From the NCBI RefSeq assembly GCF_025244725.1, contig NZ_CP104203.1:3100001-3164000 (forward strand): DNA of 64,000 bases. The letters run 5' to 3'. Both the position numbers and the translations under genes were made by a program. Of the stretch, positions 50,671 through 58,560 are shown piece by piece; the stretch's first letter is position 1, and each line of letters starts with the position of its first letter. The stretch comes from Chryseobacterium oranimense. GTDB taxonomy: Bacteria; Bacteroidota; Bacteroidia; Flavobacteriales; Weeksellaceae. The notes beneath the pieces are model-generated. The model was not told where the DNA came from and did not search any database. It saw only the letters and a list, made by a program, of their open reading frames with translations.

Positions 50671-50767
50671 CACAAAAGTTTTTTAAACACTTAGGTTCTT
50701 TTAAGTTAAAATACATTACGTACCAGAAGTTCACTTAAGTTTTTATAAAAATCTCTGTGACCTTACT
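50671..50767. repeat. Dispersed element, copy 2 (inverse orientation)
   Basis: Reads, on the minus strand, as a close copy of 45069-45164. Shared blocks include ACTTAAGTGAACT, AACTTAAAAGAAC and AAAACTTTTGTG in the same order and spacing. It lies between the divergent msrB and DUF445 genes. Confidence 0.7.
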
Positions 50768-50844
50768 GTTTTTCAGGAAAGTATTTAAATAAGTTTTGTG
50801 ACTTTCGTGGTTAGAATAAATCATAAGTTCACAACCAAATTTAG

Positions 50845-50852
50845 TAAATTTG
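50845..50852 (+). promoter_or_regulatory. -7 box for the DUF445 gene
   Basis: TAAATTTG, perfect TAnnTTTG, 5 nt before the ATG at 50858. Implies a leaderless or nearly leaderless mRNA. Confidence 0.5.
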
Positions 50853-50857
50853 AGAAT

Positions 50858-52102
50858 ATGAATGATGAAGCAAAAAGAAAACAGCTGAGAAAATATAAAA
50901 TGTTTGCCACCGGATTATTTATTCTGATGGCTGTTATTTTCATTGCCACTACCTTACTTCAAAAGTCTAACCCTTCTCACTGGCTGGGTTATGTAAGAGC
51001 TTTTTCCGAAGCTGCAATGGTAGGGGCACTTGCCGACTGGTTCGCCGTAACCGCTTTGTTCCGGCATCCTCTCGGACTTCCGATTCCTCATACCAATCTT
51101 ATTGAAAACAGCAAACAGAGGCTGGGCGATAATCTTGGCAGCTTTGTGGTGAGTAACTTTCTTTCGCCGCAGAATATACGCCCGTATATTCAAAAGCTTA
51201 AAATTTCAAATTTTGTAGGGGAATGGCTGGTTAAAGAGAAGAATCAGGATATTCTGATCAGAAACCTGTCGGATATTGTTTTGGATATCCTCAATAAACT
51301 TGATGATACTTCCGTAAGCCAGTTCATCAGCAAGAAAGTGTCTGAAATGACGGATGATATCAAGCTTAATAAGGTAGTAGGAAACGGAATTAGCTATATT
51401 CTGGAAAAAAATGATCATCAGAGAATGGTAACCAATCTTTCCAGACAGATCAAAGATTATATTATTGAGAACGATGAAATGATCAAAGACCGCGTACAAA
51501 AAGGAAGCTATTCTTTTATTCCGGCTTTTGTTGACAACAAGATCGCCGATAAAATTGCCAGCGGGCTTTCAGATTTCTTCAAAGAAATTGAAGAGGATCC
51601 TGAGCATGAAATCCGTAATCTGGTTACCCAGAAAATTCAGGAGTTTTCTACAGACCTGAAAGAGGATCCGAAATGGGACGAGGAATTTAAAAACATCAAA
51701 AACGGCCTTCTGAAAAGTGATAAACTGAACGAATATTCCACCGACATCTGGGTTTCTATTAAGAAAACACTGATGAAGGAACTACAGGACGATCAGTCTT
51801 CTTTAAAAAGCTATCTCAGCAAAAACCTGAATGAATTTTCCCAAAATTTAAAAACGGATGAAAACCTTCAGAATAAAATAGACCATTGGGTAAGGGTAAC
51901 CGCTTACAAATATATTCTTAAAAATACGCATCAGTTCGGTAACCTCATCAGTTCTACCGTAGGAAACTGGCAGGGTAAGGAATTAAGTGAAAAAATGGAG
52001 CTGGAAGTGGGAAAAGATTTACAGTTTATCCGGGTAAACGGAACCTTGGTAGGCGGATTGGTAGGCCTTGTTATTTACACCATTGCTCATTTCTTCCTCT
52101 GA
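50858..52102 (+). CDS. DUF445 membrane protein
   Basis: A 414-residue DUF445-family protein. An N-terminal membrane helix (about 15-36) is followed by the hallmark segment ALADWFAVTALFRHPLGLPI and IPHTNLIENSKQRLGDNLG. A long, mostly helical soluble region comes next, then a C-terminal membrane helix (GGLVGLVIYTIAHFFL). The cellular role is not established. I start at 50858 (MNDEAKRKQ) rather than the in-frame ATG at 50798, because a -7 box lies between them. The next gene begins 26 nt downstream. Confidence 0.85.
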   Translation: MNDEAKRKQLRKYKMFATGLFILMAVIFIATTLLQKSNPSHWLGYVRAFSEAAMVGALADWFAVTALFRHPLGLPIPHTNLIENSKQRLGDNLGSFVVSNFLSPQNIRPYIQKLKISNFVGEWLVKEKNQDILIRNLSDIVLDILNKLDDTSVSQFISKKVSEMTDDIKLNKVVGNGISYILEKNDHQRMVTNLSRQIKDYIIENDEMIKDRVQKGSYSFIPAFVDNKIADKIASGLSDFFKEIEEDPEHEIRNLVTQKIQEFSTDLKEDPKWDEEFKNIKNGLLKSDKLNEYSTDIWVSIKKTLMKELQDDQSSLKSYLSKNLNEFSQNLKTDENLQNKIDHWVRVTAYKYILKNTHQFGNLISSTVGNWQGKELSEKMELEVGKDLQFIRVNGTLVGGLVGLVIYTIAHFFL

Positions 52103-52128
52103 AAAACTCAATAAAACTATAACCAACC

Positions 52129-53013
52129 ATGAAAAAAACTTTTACTTTATTATTTTCCTTAAGCTTAACATTTTTTCTCTGTCAGAAAGTTGAACTTAAG
52201 GAAGTAACGGATTCCTCTCAGGTTTTCAAAGGAGAAATTGCAGGAATACCCATCACTATGCAATTAAATTACACCGGAATTGTAGATTGCAGTCAATATC
52301 AGCATTTTGTAGATGGCTGGTATTATTACGACAAACATCAGAAGAAGATTTCTTTGTCCGGAATTTATGATTATGGTAAACTATACCTCTACAATTTTGG
52401 AAGTCAACAAAAGCAAGCTTTTAAAATACTTCAGGATAAGATTACTTCTCCCCAACTGATCGAAAAAACAGATAGCATCGCCCAAACACTGAACCCTAAA
52501 GAGGCTTTTGATTTTACCAATGAAGATTTGCATACAGAAATTACCGGAAATTTCCATTTGAAAGATAAAACTTACGCTGTAAAATTATTTACCGTAGACA
52601 ATATGATTTACAGGTTTAATAATTATCTGATTCTCCCTAACAACAGGAAAATAAACACTTATGATTTTATAGACCGATACGGAGGTAATGAATTGTTATC
52701 CTATAAATCCGACAATGCAGGAAACAGGGTTCTTTTATATTTTGAACATATGTCTAATTTCAACGCATGCGGAATGTGCGGGGCAAGTGAAGGTGAAAAA
52801 GGCTACAGAATCCTATATTTTACAAAGGACTGGAATTACAAAAACTATGAAGAATTCCTGACTGAAAGCTGCCTTGAAAATATCTACGATACAACTGAGA
52901 CAAAATCTAAAGACCGGAAAATATTAAAGTATAAGATCAGCAAAACCACAAGTTCTCCTGCTTATACTCTTACAGTTGATGTAAACAATTCTTCTGTAAT
53001 AAAATCCAAATAA
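52129..53013 (+). CDS. Secreted protein of unknown function
   Basis: A 294-residue protein with a signal peptide (MKKTFTLLFSLSLTFFLCQ). The mature part looks mostly beta and is rich in Tyr, Lys and Asn. Two short repeats of similar style (VFKGEIAGIPITMQLNY and EITGNFHLKDKTYAVKLF) suggest two related beta domains. A CGMCGASEGEKGY segment near residue 220 is the only Cys cluster. I do not recognise the family. It follows the DUF445 gene by 26 nt and probably shares its transcript. Confidence 0.65.
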   Translation: MKKTFTLLFSLSLTFFLCQKVELKEVTDSSQVFKGEIAGIPITMQLNYTGIVDCSQYQHFVDGWYYYDKHQKKISLSGIYDYGKLYLYNFGSQQKQAFKILQDKITSPQLIEKTDSIAQTLNPKEAFDFTNEDLHTEITGNFHLKDKTYAVKLFTVDNMIYRFNNYLILPNNRKINTYDFIDRYGGNELLSYKSDNAGNRVLLYFEHMSNFNACGMCGASEGEKGYRILYFTKDWNYKNYEEFLTESCLENIYDTTETKSKDRKILKYKISKTTSSPAYTLTVDVNNSSVIKSK

Positions 53014-53014
53014 A

Positions 53015-53039
53015 AAAGAGAGTTTCTCAACTCTCTTTT
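53015..53039. terminator. Convergent terminator before pyrD
   Basis: AAAAGAGAG and CTCTCTTTT arms with an 8-nt loop, flanked by A and T runs. It ends just before the pyrD stop (53043) and serves both converging transcripts. Confidence 0.8.
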
Positions 53040-53042
53040 ATC

Positions 53043-54080
53043 TTATCTTGGTAATCTGCTTGCTCTTTTTAAAAGTTCTTTATTGATCTCATTGATGAGT
53101 TCCGGACCTTCGTAGATGAATCCGGTATAAAGCTGTACGAGACTTGCTCCGGCATCCAGTTTCTCCATTGCATCTTTTGCGGAATGAATCCCTCCTACCC
53201 CGATGATCGGGAAAGCTCTATTGCTTTTATCGGAAAGGTATTTAATCATTTTTGTACTTCTCTCGCGAATCGGCTTTCCGCTTAAACCACCGTTTCCGAT
53301 TTCTGCTAAAGTCTCAGGGGAAGTTTTCAGCCCTTCTCTGTTGATAGAAGTATTGGAAACTACAATGCCGTCAATTTTTGTTTCGGCAATCAATTCTATA
53401 ATTTCATCTAATTGATTGTTATTCAAATCCGGCGCAATTTTCAGTAATATTGGTTTCTGTACAGCTTTTGACTGATTGATTTTTTTTACTTCTGTAATCA
53501 GCTCACGCAGGTATTCAACATCTTCAAGCTTGGCGTGGCTTCCTACATTCGGGCAGCTCACATTCAGGACGAAGTAATCTACATGGGGATGAAGACCTTC
53601 AAAACAGTCCAGATAATCCTGGGTATAGTTTTCCGGTTTTGTATCGGTATTTTTTCCGATGTTTCCGCCTATGATTATTTTTCCTTTGTTGGATTTCAGC
53701 TTCTCGATCGCTGCTTCAAGACCGTCGTTATTGAACCCCATTCTGTTGATAATTCCGCCATCTTCAATTAAACGGAACAATCTTTTTTTAGGATTTCCAG
53801 CCTGGGCTCTTGGAGTTACTGTTCCGATTTCTACAAAACCGAAACCTAAATCTCCCAATTCATTAAATAAAACGGCATTTTTATCGAAACCTGCAGCGAG
53901 TCCAACAGGATTTTTAAATTTCAATCCGAAAACTTCTCTTTCCAGACGCTTGTCTTCAACAGGCTTGGATAAAAATAATCTGGTAAGAAATCCAAAATTT
54001 TTAAGCATTGAAAATGTAAAATGATGAACTTCTTCGGGATCAAATTTGAAGAGAATAGGTCTGATGATACTTTTGTACAT
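53043..54080 (-). CDS. pyrD: Quinone-dependent dihydroorotate dehydrogenase
   Basis: A 345-residue class 2 enzyme that oxidises dihydroorotate to orotate with quinone, the fourth step of pyrimidine synthesis, on the inner membrane. The N-terminal helix region [20 protein letters not shown] is the membrane-docking extension. [10 protein letters not shown] binds FMN, NVSCPN carries the catalytic Ser (class 2), and [28 protein letters not shown] closes the phosphate site. Full length and intact. Confidence 0.96.
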   Translation of the reverse strand: MYKSIIRPILFKFDPEEVHHFTFSMLKNFGFLTRLFLSKPVEDKRLEREVFGLKFKNPVGLAAGFDKNAVLFNELGDLGFGFVEIGTVTPRAQAGNPKKRLFRLIEDGGIINRMGFNNDGLEAAIEKLKSNKGKIIIGGNIGKNTDTKPENYTQDYLDCFEGLHPHVDYFVLNVSCPNVGSHAKLEDVEYLRELITEVKKINQSKAVQKPILLKIAPDLNNNQLDEIIELIAETKIDGIVVSNTSINREGLKTSPETLAEIGNGGLSGKPIRERSTKMIKYLSDKSNRAFPIIGVGGIHSAKDAMEKLDAGASLVQLYTGFIYEGPELINEINKELLKRASRLPR

Positions 54081-54095
54081 TGAAAAAAAGTTTTA

Positions 54096-54103
54096 CAAAA
54101 ATA
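54096..54103 (-). promoter_or_regulatory. -7 box for pyrD
   Basis: TATTTTTG on the minus strand, perfect TAnnTTTG, 15 nt before the pyrD ATG. Confidence 0.5.
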
Positions 54104-54207
54104 CTCAATTTAAAATTAATGATCGGTTAACCTATGATATTTTATCAAAATGCCTTTTATATACATCATCTATAAGGCATAGAAATCTGCATAACCAAAA
54201 TCTTGTC

Positions 54208-54246
54208 ATTATCCTTGTCAAGGTTTTGAACCTTGACAAGGATAAT
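54208..54246. repeat. Perfect 18-bp hairpin with 3-nt loop
   Basis: ATTATCCTTGTCAAGGTT, loop TTG, then its exact reverse complement. No T-run follows on either strand, so it is more REP-like than terminator-like. It lies 8 nt beyond the truC stop and may stabilise the end of that mRNA. Confidence 0.75.
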
Positions 54247-54254
54247 TAATTAAT

Positions 54255-54950
54255 TTAAGAATATAAGCTCAAATCAAAGTTCAGGATATCTCCTACTCTC
54301 TTGAACTCTTCATCTATAGTAGCATTCACCGTAATTCTTTCGTTAGAAATGGGATGATTAAAAATCAATTGATGGGCGTGAAGTGTCATTTTATTAATAC
54401 CAAATGTTTCCAGCCATAATTTATTTTGTTTATTGCAACCATGTTTGCGACAGCCTAAAATCGGATGTAAAATATGTTTAAAATGTTTTCTCAACTGATG
54501 AAATCGTCCTGTTTCAGGAATAGCCTCCACTAAACAATACCTGGAAGTCTGATGCTTTAAAAATGGCACGTCTATTTCCGAAGTCTGCAAACGATGATAA
54601 TAAGTGACTGCATTCTGCTTAATTTCGTTTTCATTAATCAAGTCATAATCAATTGTTTCTTCTTCTTTCGCCCAACCACGAAGAATGGCTATGTATTTTT
54701 TTTCAACTTCTTTTGCAGCAAATCTATCACTCATGACTCGAAGAGTATCTTTATCTAAAGTAAATAGTAGAACGCCCGAAGTTTTTCGGTCAAGACGATG
54801 CACTGGATAAACTTTTTGCCCTATTTGCTTTCTCAACTCCTGGATGGCATAAGTATCTGCCTCTCCCGAATAAAAAGATTTATGAACCAGTAATCCGCTC
54901 GGTTTATTGATGGCAATAAGATGTTCGTCGCGATAAAGAATTTCTAACAT
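54255..54950 (-). CDS. truC: tRNA pseudouridine synthase, TruC-like
   Basis: A 231-residue RluA-superfamily enzyme. The N-terminus MLEILYRDEHLIAINKPSGL and LVHKS match TruC, which makes pseudouridine 65 in tRNA. The catalytic Asp is in VYPVHRLDRKTSGVLLF. ETGRFHQLRKHFKHILHPILG and MTLHAHQLIFNHP are typical. I start at 54950. An upstream extension to 55151 in the same frame runs through the long hairpin at 55012-55064 and encodes no family residues. A -7-like TACTTTTG ends 4 nt before the chosen ATG. Confidence 0.88.
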   Translation of the reverse strand: MLEILYRDEHLIAINKPSGLLVHKSFYSGEADTYAIQELRKQIGQKVYPVHRLDRKTSGVLLFTLDKDTLRVMSDRFAAKEVEKKYIAILRGWAKEEETIDYDLINENEIKQNAVTYYHRLQTSEIDVPFLKHQTSRYCLVEAIPETGRFHQLRKHFKHILHPILGCRKHGCNKQNKLWLETFGINKMTLHAHQLIFNHPISNERITVNATIDEEFKRVGDILNFDLSLYS

Positions 54951-54954
54951 GGGG

Positions 54955-54962
54955 CAAAAGTA
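54955..54962 (-). promoter_or_regulatory. -7 box for truC
   Basis: TACTTTTG on the minus strand, perfect TAnnTTTG, 4 nt before the ATG at 54950. Predicts a leaderless transcript and supports the short start. Confidence 0.45.
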
Positions 54963-55011
54963 GAGATTTTTGACTGATCTATAGCCCTGATTGAGCGGCA
55001 TGTCTGAGCTC

Positions 55012-55064
55012 TTTTCTGGATTTGGGTTGCGGCGGCAGAGCCGCCGCAACCCAAATCCAGAAAA
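55012..55064. repeat. Perfect 25-bp hairpin in a divergent promoter region
   Basis: Two exact 25-nt inverted arms (55012-55036 and 55040-55064) around the loop AGA. The GC-rich top is TTGCGGCGGC/GCCGCCGCAA, and the base is AT-rich. It lies between the divergent truC and glycyl-tRNA synthetase starts, so it is not a terminator for either. The high GC contrasts with the AT-rich surroundings and suggests an inserted element. Confidence 0.85.
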
Positions 55065-55151
55065 AGCGAGTAGCGAAAGCAGGTTCCCGGCTCCTAATTG
55101 CCATGTATATAAAAACTTCCATCTTCCATCCTCAACTTCCGGCTTTTTCAC

Positions 55152-55159
55152 TATTTTTG
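55152..55159 (+). promoter_or_regulatory. -7 box for glycyl-tRNA synthetase
   Basis: TATTTTTG, perfect TAnnTTTG, 21 nt before the ATG at 55181. Confidence 0.5.
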
Positions 55160-55180
55160 CACATCAGACGTAAAAAAATT

Positions 55181-56722
55181 ATGGCAAAGCAAGAAGATGT
55201 TTTCAAGAAAGTGATTTCTCACGCTAAAGAATATGGTTTTATTTTCCCTTCCAGTGAGATCTATGACGGTTTATCCGCTGTTTATGATTATGGACAGAAT
55301 GGTGCCGAATTAAAAAACAATATCAAACAATATTGGTGGAAAGCTATGGTACAGCTTAACGAAAATATTGTCGGTATTGATTCTGCAATCCTTATGCACC
55401 CTACCACATGGAAGGCATCGGGCCACGTAGACGCTTTCAACGATCCATTGATTGACAATAAGGATTCTAAAAAACGTTTCAGAGCAGACGTTTTGGTGGA
55501 AGATTACTGTGCTAAAATTGAAGATAAAGAGAATAAAGAAATTGAAAAGGCGGCGAAGAGATTCGGTGATGCTTTCGATAAAGACCAATTTGTTGCGACG
55601 AATCCAAAGATTCTTGAATACAGAGCAAAAAGAGAAGCTATTCTTTCAAGACTGGCAAAATCTCTTGAAAATGAAGATCTTGCTGATGTAAAAGCTCTAA
55701 TTGAAGAATTGGAAATTGCTGACCCGGATACGGGTTCTAAAAACTGGACGGAAGTAAGACAGTTCAATCTGATGTTCGGAACTAAATTAGGTGCTTCCGC
55801 AGATTCTGCAATGGATCTTTATTTAAGACCAGAAACAGCTCAGGGTATCTTTGTGAACTTTTTAAATGTTCAGAAAACTTCACGTCATAAGCTTCCTTTC
55901 GGTATTGCCCAGATCGGTAAAGCGTTCAGAAATGAAATCGTTGCCAGACAGTTTATTTTCAGAATGCGTGAATTCGAGCAAATGGAAATGCAGTTTTTTG
56001 TAGCTCCGGGAACTGAGCTTGAGTTCTATGAAAACTGGAAACAAAAACGTCTGAACTGGCACTTAGCCCTTGGCTTAGGTAATGAAAATTACAGATTCCA
56101 CGATCATGAAAAGTTAGCTCACTATGCGAATGCTGCAGCTGATATTGAATTCAACTTTCCATTTGGATTTAAGGAGCTGGAAGGTATTCACTCAAGAACG
56201 GATTTTGATTTAAAAGCTCACGAAGAATATTCAGGAAGAAAGCTTCAGTTCTTTGATCCTGAAAGAAACGAAAATTATGTTCCTTATGTAGTGGAGACTT
56301 CAGTAGGTTTAGACAGATTATTCCTCTCTATATTCTCTCACTGCTTAAAAGATGAAGTACTGGAAGACGGTTCAGAAAGAACGGTTCTATCTTTACCACC
56401 AGCTCTGGCACCGATTAAAGCGGCTATCCTTCCGTTAATGAAAAAAGACGGTCTGGCAGAATATGCAGAGAAAATCTTCAACGATTTGAAATACGATTTC
56501 AACCTGTTCTACGAAGAAAAAGATGCCATCGGAAAACGTTACAGAAGACAGGATGCCATCGGTACTCCTTACTGTATCACCATCGATCACGATTCTTTAA
56601 CGGATCATACGGTAACGATAAGAGACAGGGATACGATGCAGCAGGAAAGAGTTCCTGTTTCAGATTTGAGAAGGATCATCGACGAGAAAACGAATTTCAG
56701 AAATTTACTTTCTAAAATATAG
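55181..56722 (+). CDS. glyS: Glycine--tRNA ligase, homodimeric class II type
   Basis: A 513-residue single-chain glycyl-tRNA synthetase of the eukaryote/Thermus-like alpha2 type rather than the alpha2beta2 GlyQ/GlyS enzyme. Class II motifs are visible: GIAQIGKAFRNEIVARQFIFRMREFEQ (motif 2 region with the Arg) and VVETSVGLDRLFLSIFSH (motif 3), with the early YDYGQNGAELKNNIKQYWW. The C-terminal anticodon-binding domain has LPPALAPIKAAILPL. The in-frame extension upstream to 55022 is rejected because it reads through the hairpin. The start at 55181 (MAKQEDVF) lies after a -7 box. A strong terminator follows. Confidence 0.95.
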   Translation: MAKQEDVFKKVISHAKEYGFIFPSSEIYDGLSAVYDYGQNGAELKNNIKQYWWKAMVQLNENIVGIDSAILMHPTTWKASGHVDAFNDPLIDNKDSKKRFRADVLVEDYCAKIEDKENKEIEKAAKRFGDAFDKDQFVATNPKILEYRAKREAILSRLAKSLENEDLADVKALIEELEIADPDTGSKNWTEVRQFNLMFGTKLGASADSAMDLYLRPETAQGIFVNFLNVQKTSRHKLPFGIAQIGKAFRNEIVARQFIFRMREFEQMEMQFFVAPGTELEFYENWKQKRLNWHLALGLGNENYRFHDHEKLAHYANAAADIEFNFPFGFKELEGIHSRTDFDLKAHEEYSGRKLQFFDPERNENYVPYVVETSVGLDRLFLSIFSHCLKDEVLEDGSERTVLSLPPALAPIKAAILPLMKKDGLAEYAEKIFNDLKYDFNLFYEEKDAIGKRYRRQDAIGTPYCITIDHDSLTDHTVTIRDRDTMQQERVPVSDLRRIIDEKTNFRNLLSKI

Positions 56723-56725
56723 ATT

Positions 56726-56752
56726 AAAGCCCCATCATCCGGGGCTTTTTTT
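56726..56752 (+). terminator. Terminator after glycyl-tRNA synthetase
   Basis: AAAGCCCC (56726-56733) and GGGGCTTT (56741-56748), followed by a T-run, 3 nt past the stop. Confidence 0.9.
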
Positions 56753-56772
56753 ATTTACACTATAACACAAAC

Positions 56773-56838
56773 ATCTGCTTGATCTGCTAAATCTGCGAGC
56801 GCTAAAATTCTCTCGCAGATTTAGCAGATCAGGCAGAT
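56773..56838. repeat. 27-bp near-perfect inverted repeat
   Basis: Arms of 27 nt (56773-56799 and 56812-56838) differ at one position. The core is GATCTGCTAAATCTGCGAG. Within each arm ATCTGC occurs at intervals, giving a modular look. A TCTTTTTATT run follows on the plus strand, so it might act as a second terminator. The gap up to 56968 is otherwise without features. Confidence 0.8.
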
Positions 56839-56968
56839 TCTTTTTATTAAAAATATATCTTTTAGAATAAGCCTTAAAAGTATTGAGGATTTAATGTTAC
56901 GGCAATTAAAAAGACCGTACATCTTTCACAAAGAAAATGAAACCTAATCTACGTATTCTATAATTTGT

Positions 56969-56976
56969 TATTTTTG
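56969..56976 (+). promoter_or_regulatory. -7 box for the 510-residue secreted protein gene
   Basis: TATTTTTG, perfect TAnnTTTG, 14 nt before the ATG at 56991. Confidence 0.5.
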
Positions 56977-56990
56977 GCAAAATTATAAAC

Positions 56991-58523
56991 ATGAAAAAAA
57001 TAACTCTACTGGTTTTTGGCTTGGTTCAAATGATGGTCTATTCCCAGACCCAAGACCTCACAACCCTTGCTGCCGGCGACCATGTGGGAATGAATGCCCT
57101 GTTTGATGATAAAGACAACCTTTACGGCTATGTATCTCTTTACTCTTATGGAAAAACCGGTGATAAGACCAAGAAATTCGAGTACGTAATTCTTGACAAA
57201 AATCTTAACCCTGTTGCCAATAAAGAATTTGAAGGAGATATTACAGCAGCTTCTTACCGCGGCTATGTAGATTTTAAAGGACAAATTATTTTAAAGCCAT
57301 CGATGATGGATTATTCACTGGTAAAAAGCAGGGAAATCTTCACACCCGTTTCCATGGTAATAGATCCGAAAACCAATACCATCAAAAGAAAAGTGTACTA
57401 TGATTATTTAGAGGATGGTACCTTCAAAGAAATCAATGAACCCAAAAACTGGAAAGCACAGCGCAAAGAAAACCGTGAAGAGAAAAAAGAGAAAGGCTAC
57501 AACTATGTTTCGGCGGTGGGAGAAGTGAAAGAAGGCGGCTATTTTGCCATAGAATACAAAGACTACGGAAAATATATAAACAGCAACAGCATCATTAAAT
57601 TTGATGATAATAAAAAAGAGCTTTGGAGGTATAAATATAATACTGACGGGAATAAAAAAGTATTCTCTACATTATCCATTCTGGAAAAGGATGATAACTA
57701 TATGTACTGCATTATGAAAAAGGCAGATGATGATAAAAAATCTTTCAGCCTTGTGGTCATTGATATGAAAACAGGGAAAGAAGCTTCCAGCAAGCCTATC
57801 ACAGGACTTTCCGACACAACAATAGACCTCATCGACAGCTTCTCCGTCGGGTATGGCAGCAGCCTTGACAATGATAAAACGTTTGATGATAAAATCGTTC
57901 TGCTGGGAAGAAACTTCGCAAAATATGATTTTATAGGCTATGCCAGAATGATGGTTAATAAATCTGATTTTACCGTGGACACAAAACAAATCAATTTCAA
58001 ACCTGATTTTGCTTCATTTCTTCCAAAGATCAATGCCAACGGAATGGTGGAAAACGGGTACATGCTTCAAACCAAAGATATGTACTTTATGAATGACGGA
58101 AGCGTAGGAATTCTCACTGAAAAATACAAACCGGAAGGTCAATACAGTGCTCCTAAAACTACCGATCTTGTGTATATATATACCGATAAAGATTTCAAGA
58201 TCAAAAATGTTCAGGTTTTTGAAAAAGAAAAAACAAAATGGGTGAACAGCGATTACCTTTTCTCCCAATACCTCAACGGCGGGAAAGATATCGTTTTCTT
58301 CTACCGTGACTACCAGAAAGACGAAGTTACCAGACAGAAAAAATGGAACCTTTTCATCAACACTGTTATTGACGGAAAGTTCAAGCAGGAAATTATTCCT
58401 ATCTCCGAGAAAGACAATTATGCCGTTACCCCATACGTTGGAAAAGAAGGCTATATTCTTCTTCGTGAGTATAACGAAAAAGAAAAATTCAATAAGATCC
58501 GTTTGGAAAAACTAAACTACTAG
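56991..58523 (+). CDS. Secreted protein of unknown function, propeller-like
   Basis: A 510-residue protein with a signal peptide (MKKITLLVFGLVQMMVYSQ). The mature part has repeated beta-style segments, such as VILDKNLNPVANKEFEG, VVIDMKTGKEASSKPI and YIYTDKDFKIKNVQVFEKE. They resemble the blades of a beta-propeller in which a value is read, compared and printed. A basic stretch NWKAQRKENREEKKEKGYN lies near residue 165. I cannot assign a family or function. It is monocistronic, with its own -7 box and a terminator. Confidence 0.65.
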   Translation: MKKITLLVFGLVQMMVYSQTQDLTTLAAGDHVGMNALFDDKDNLYGYVSLYSYGKTGDKTKKFEYVILDKNLNPVANKEFEGDITAASYRGYVDFKGQIILKPSMMDYSLVKSREIFTPVSMVIDPKTNTIKRKVYYDYLEDGTFKEINEPKNWKAQRKENREEKKEKGYNYVSAVGEVKEGGYFAIEYKDYGKYINSNSIIKFDDNKKELWRYKYNTDGNKKVFSTLSILEKDDNYMYCIMKKADDDKKSFSLVVIDMKTGKEASSKPITGLSDTTIDLIDSFSVGYGSSLDNDKTFDDKIVLLGRNFAKYDFIGYARMMVNKSDFTVDTKQINFKPDFASFLPKINANGMVENGYMLQTKDMYFMNDGSVGILTEKYKPEGQYSAPKTTDLVYIYTDKDFKIKNVQVFEKEKTKWVNSDYLFSQYLNGGKDIVFFYRDYQKDEVTRQKKWNLFINTVIDGKFKQEIIPISEKDNYAVTPYVGKEGYILLREYNEKEKFNKIRLEKLNY

Positions 58524-58530
58524 AAAAAAT

Positions 58531-58560
58531 AAGAATCCTGATGATGCATCAGGATTCTTT
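58531..58560. terminator. Convergent terminator overlapping the M48 stop codon
   Basis: AAGAATCCTGATG (58531-58543), loop ATG, CATCAGGATTCTT (58547-58559) with T and A runs on both sides. It serves the plus-strand secreted-protein gene. The stop codon of the minus-strand M48 gene (58549-58551) lies inside its right arm. Confidence 0.85.

Noticed and set aside
54951..55151. N-terminal extension of TruC
   Set aside because: Same hairpin problem on the minus strand. TruC homology begins exactly at MLEILYRDE.
55022..55180. N-terminal extension of glycyl-tRNA synthetase
   Set aside because: It reads through half of the perfect hairpin and lies upstream of a -7 box. The family starts at MAKQEDVF.
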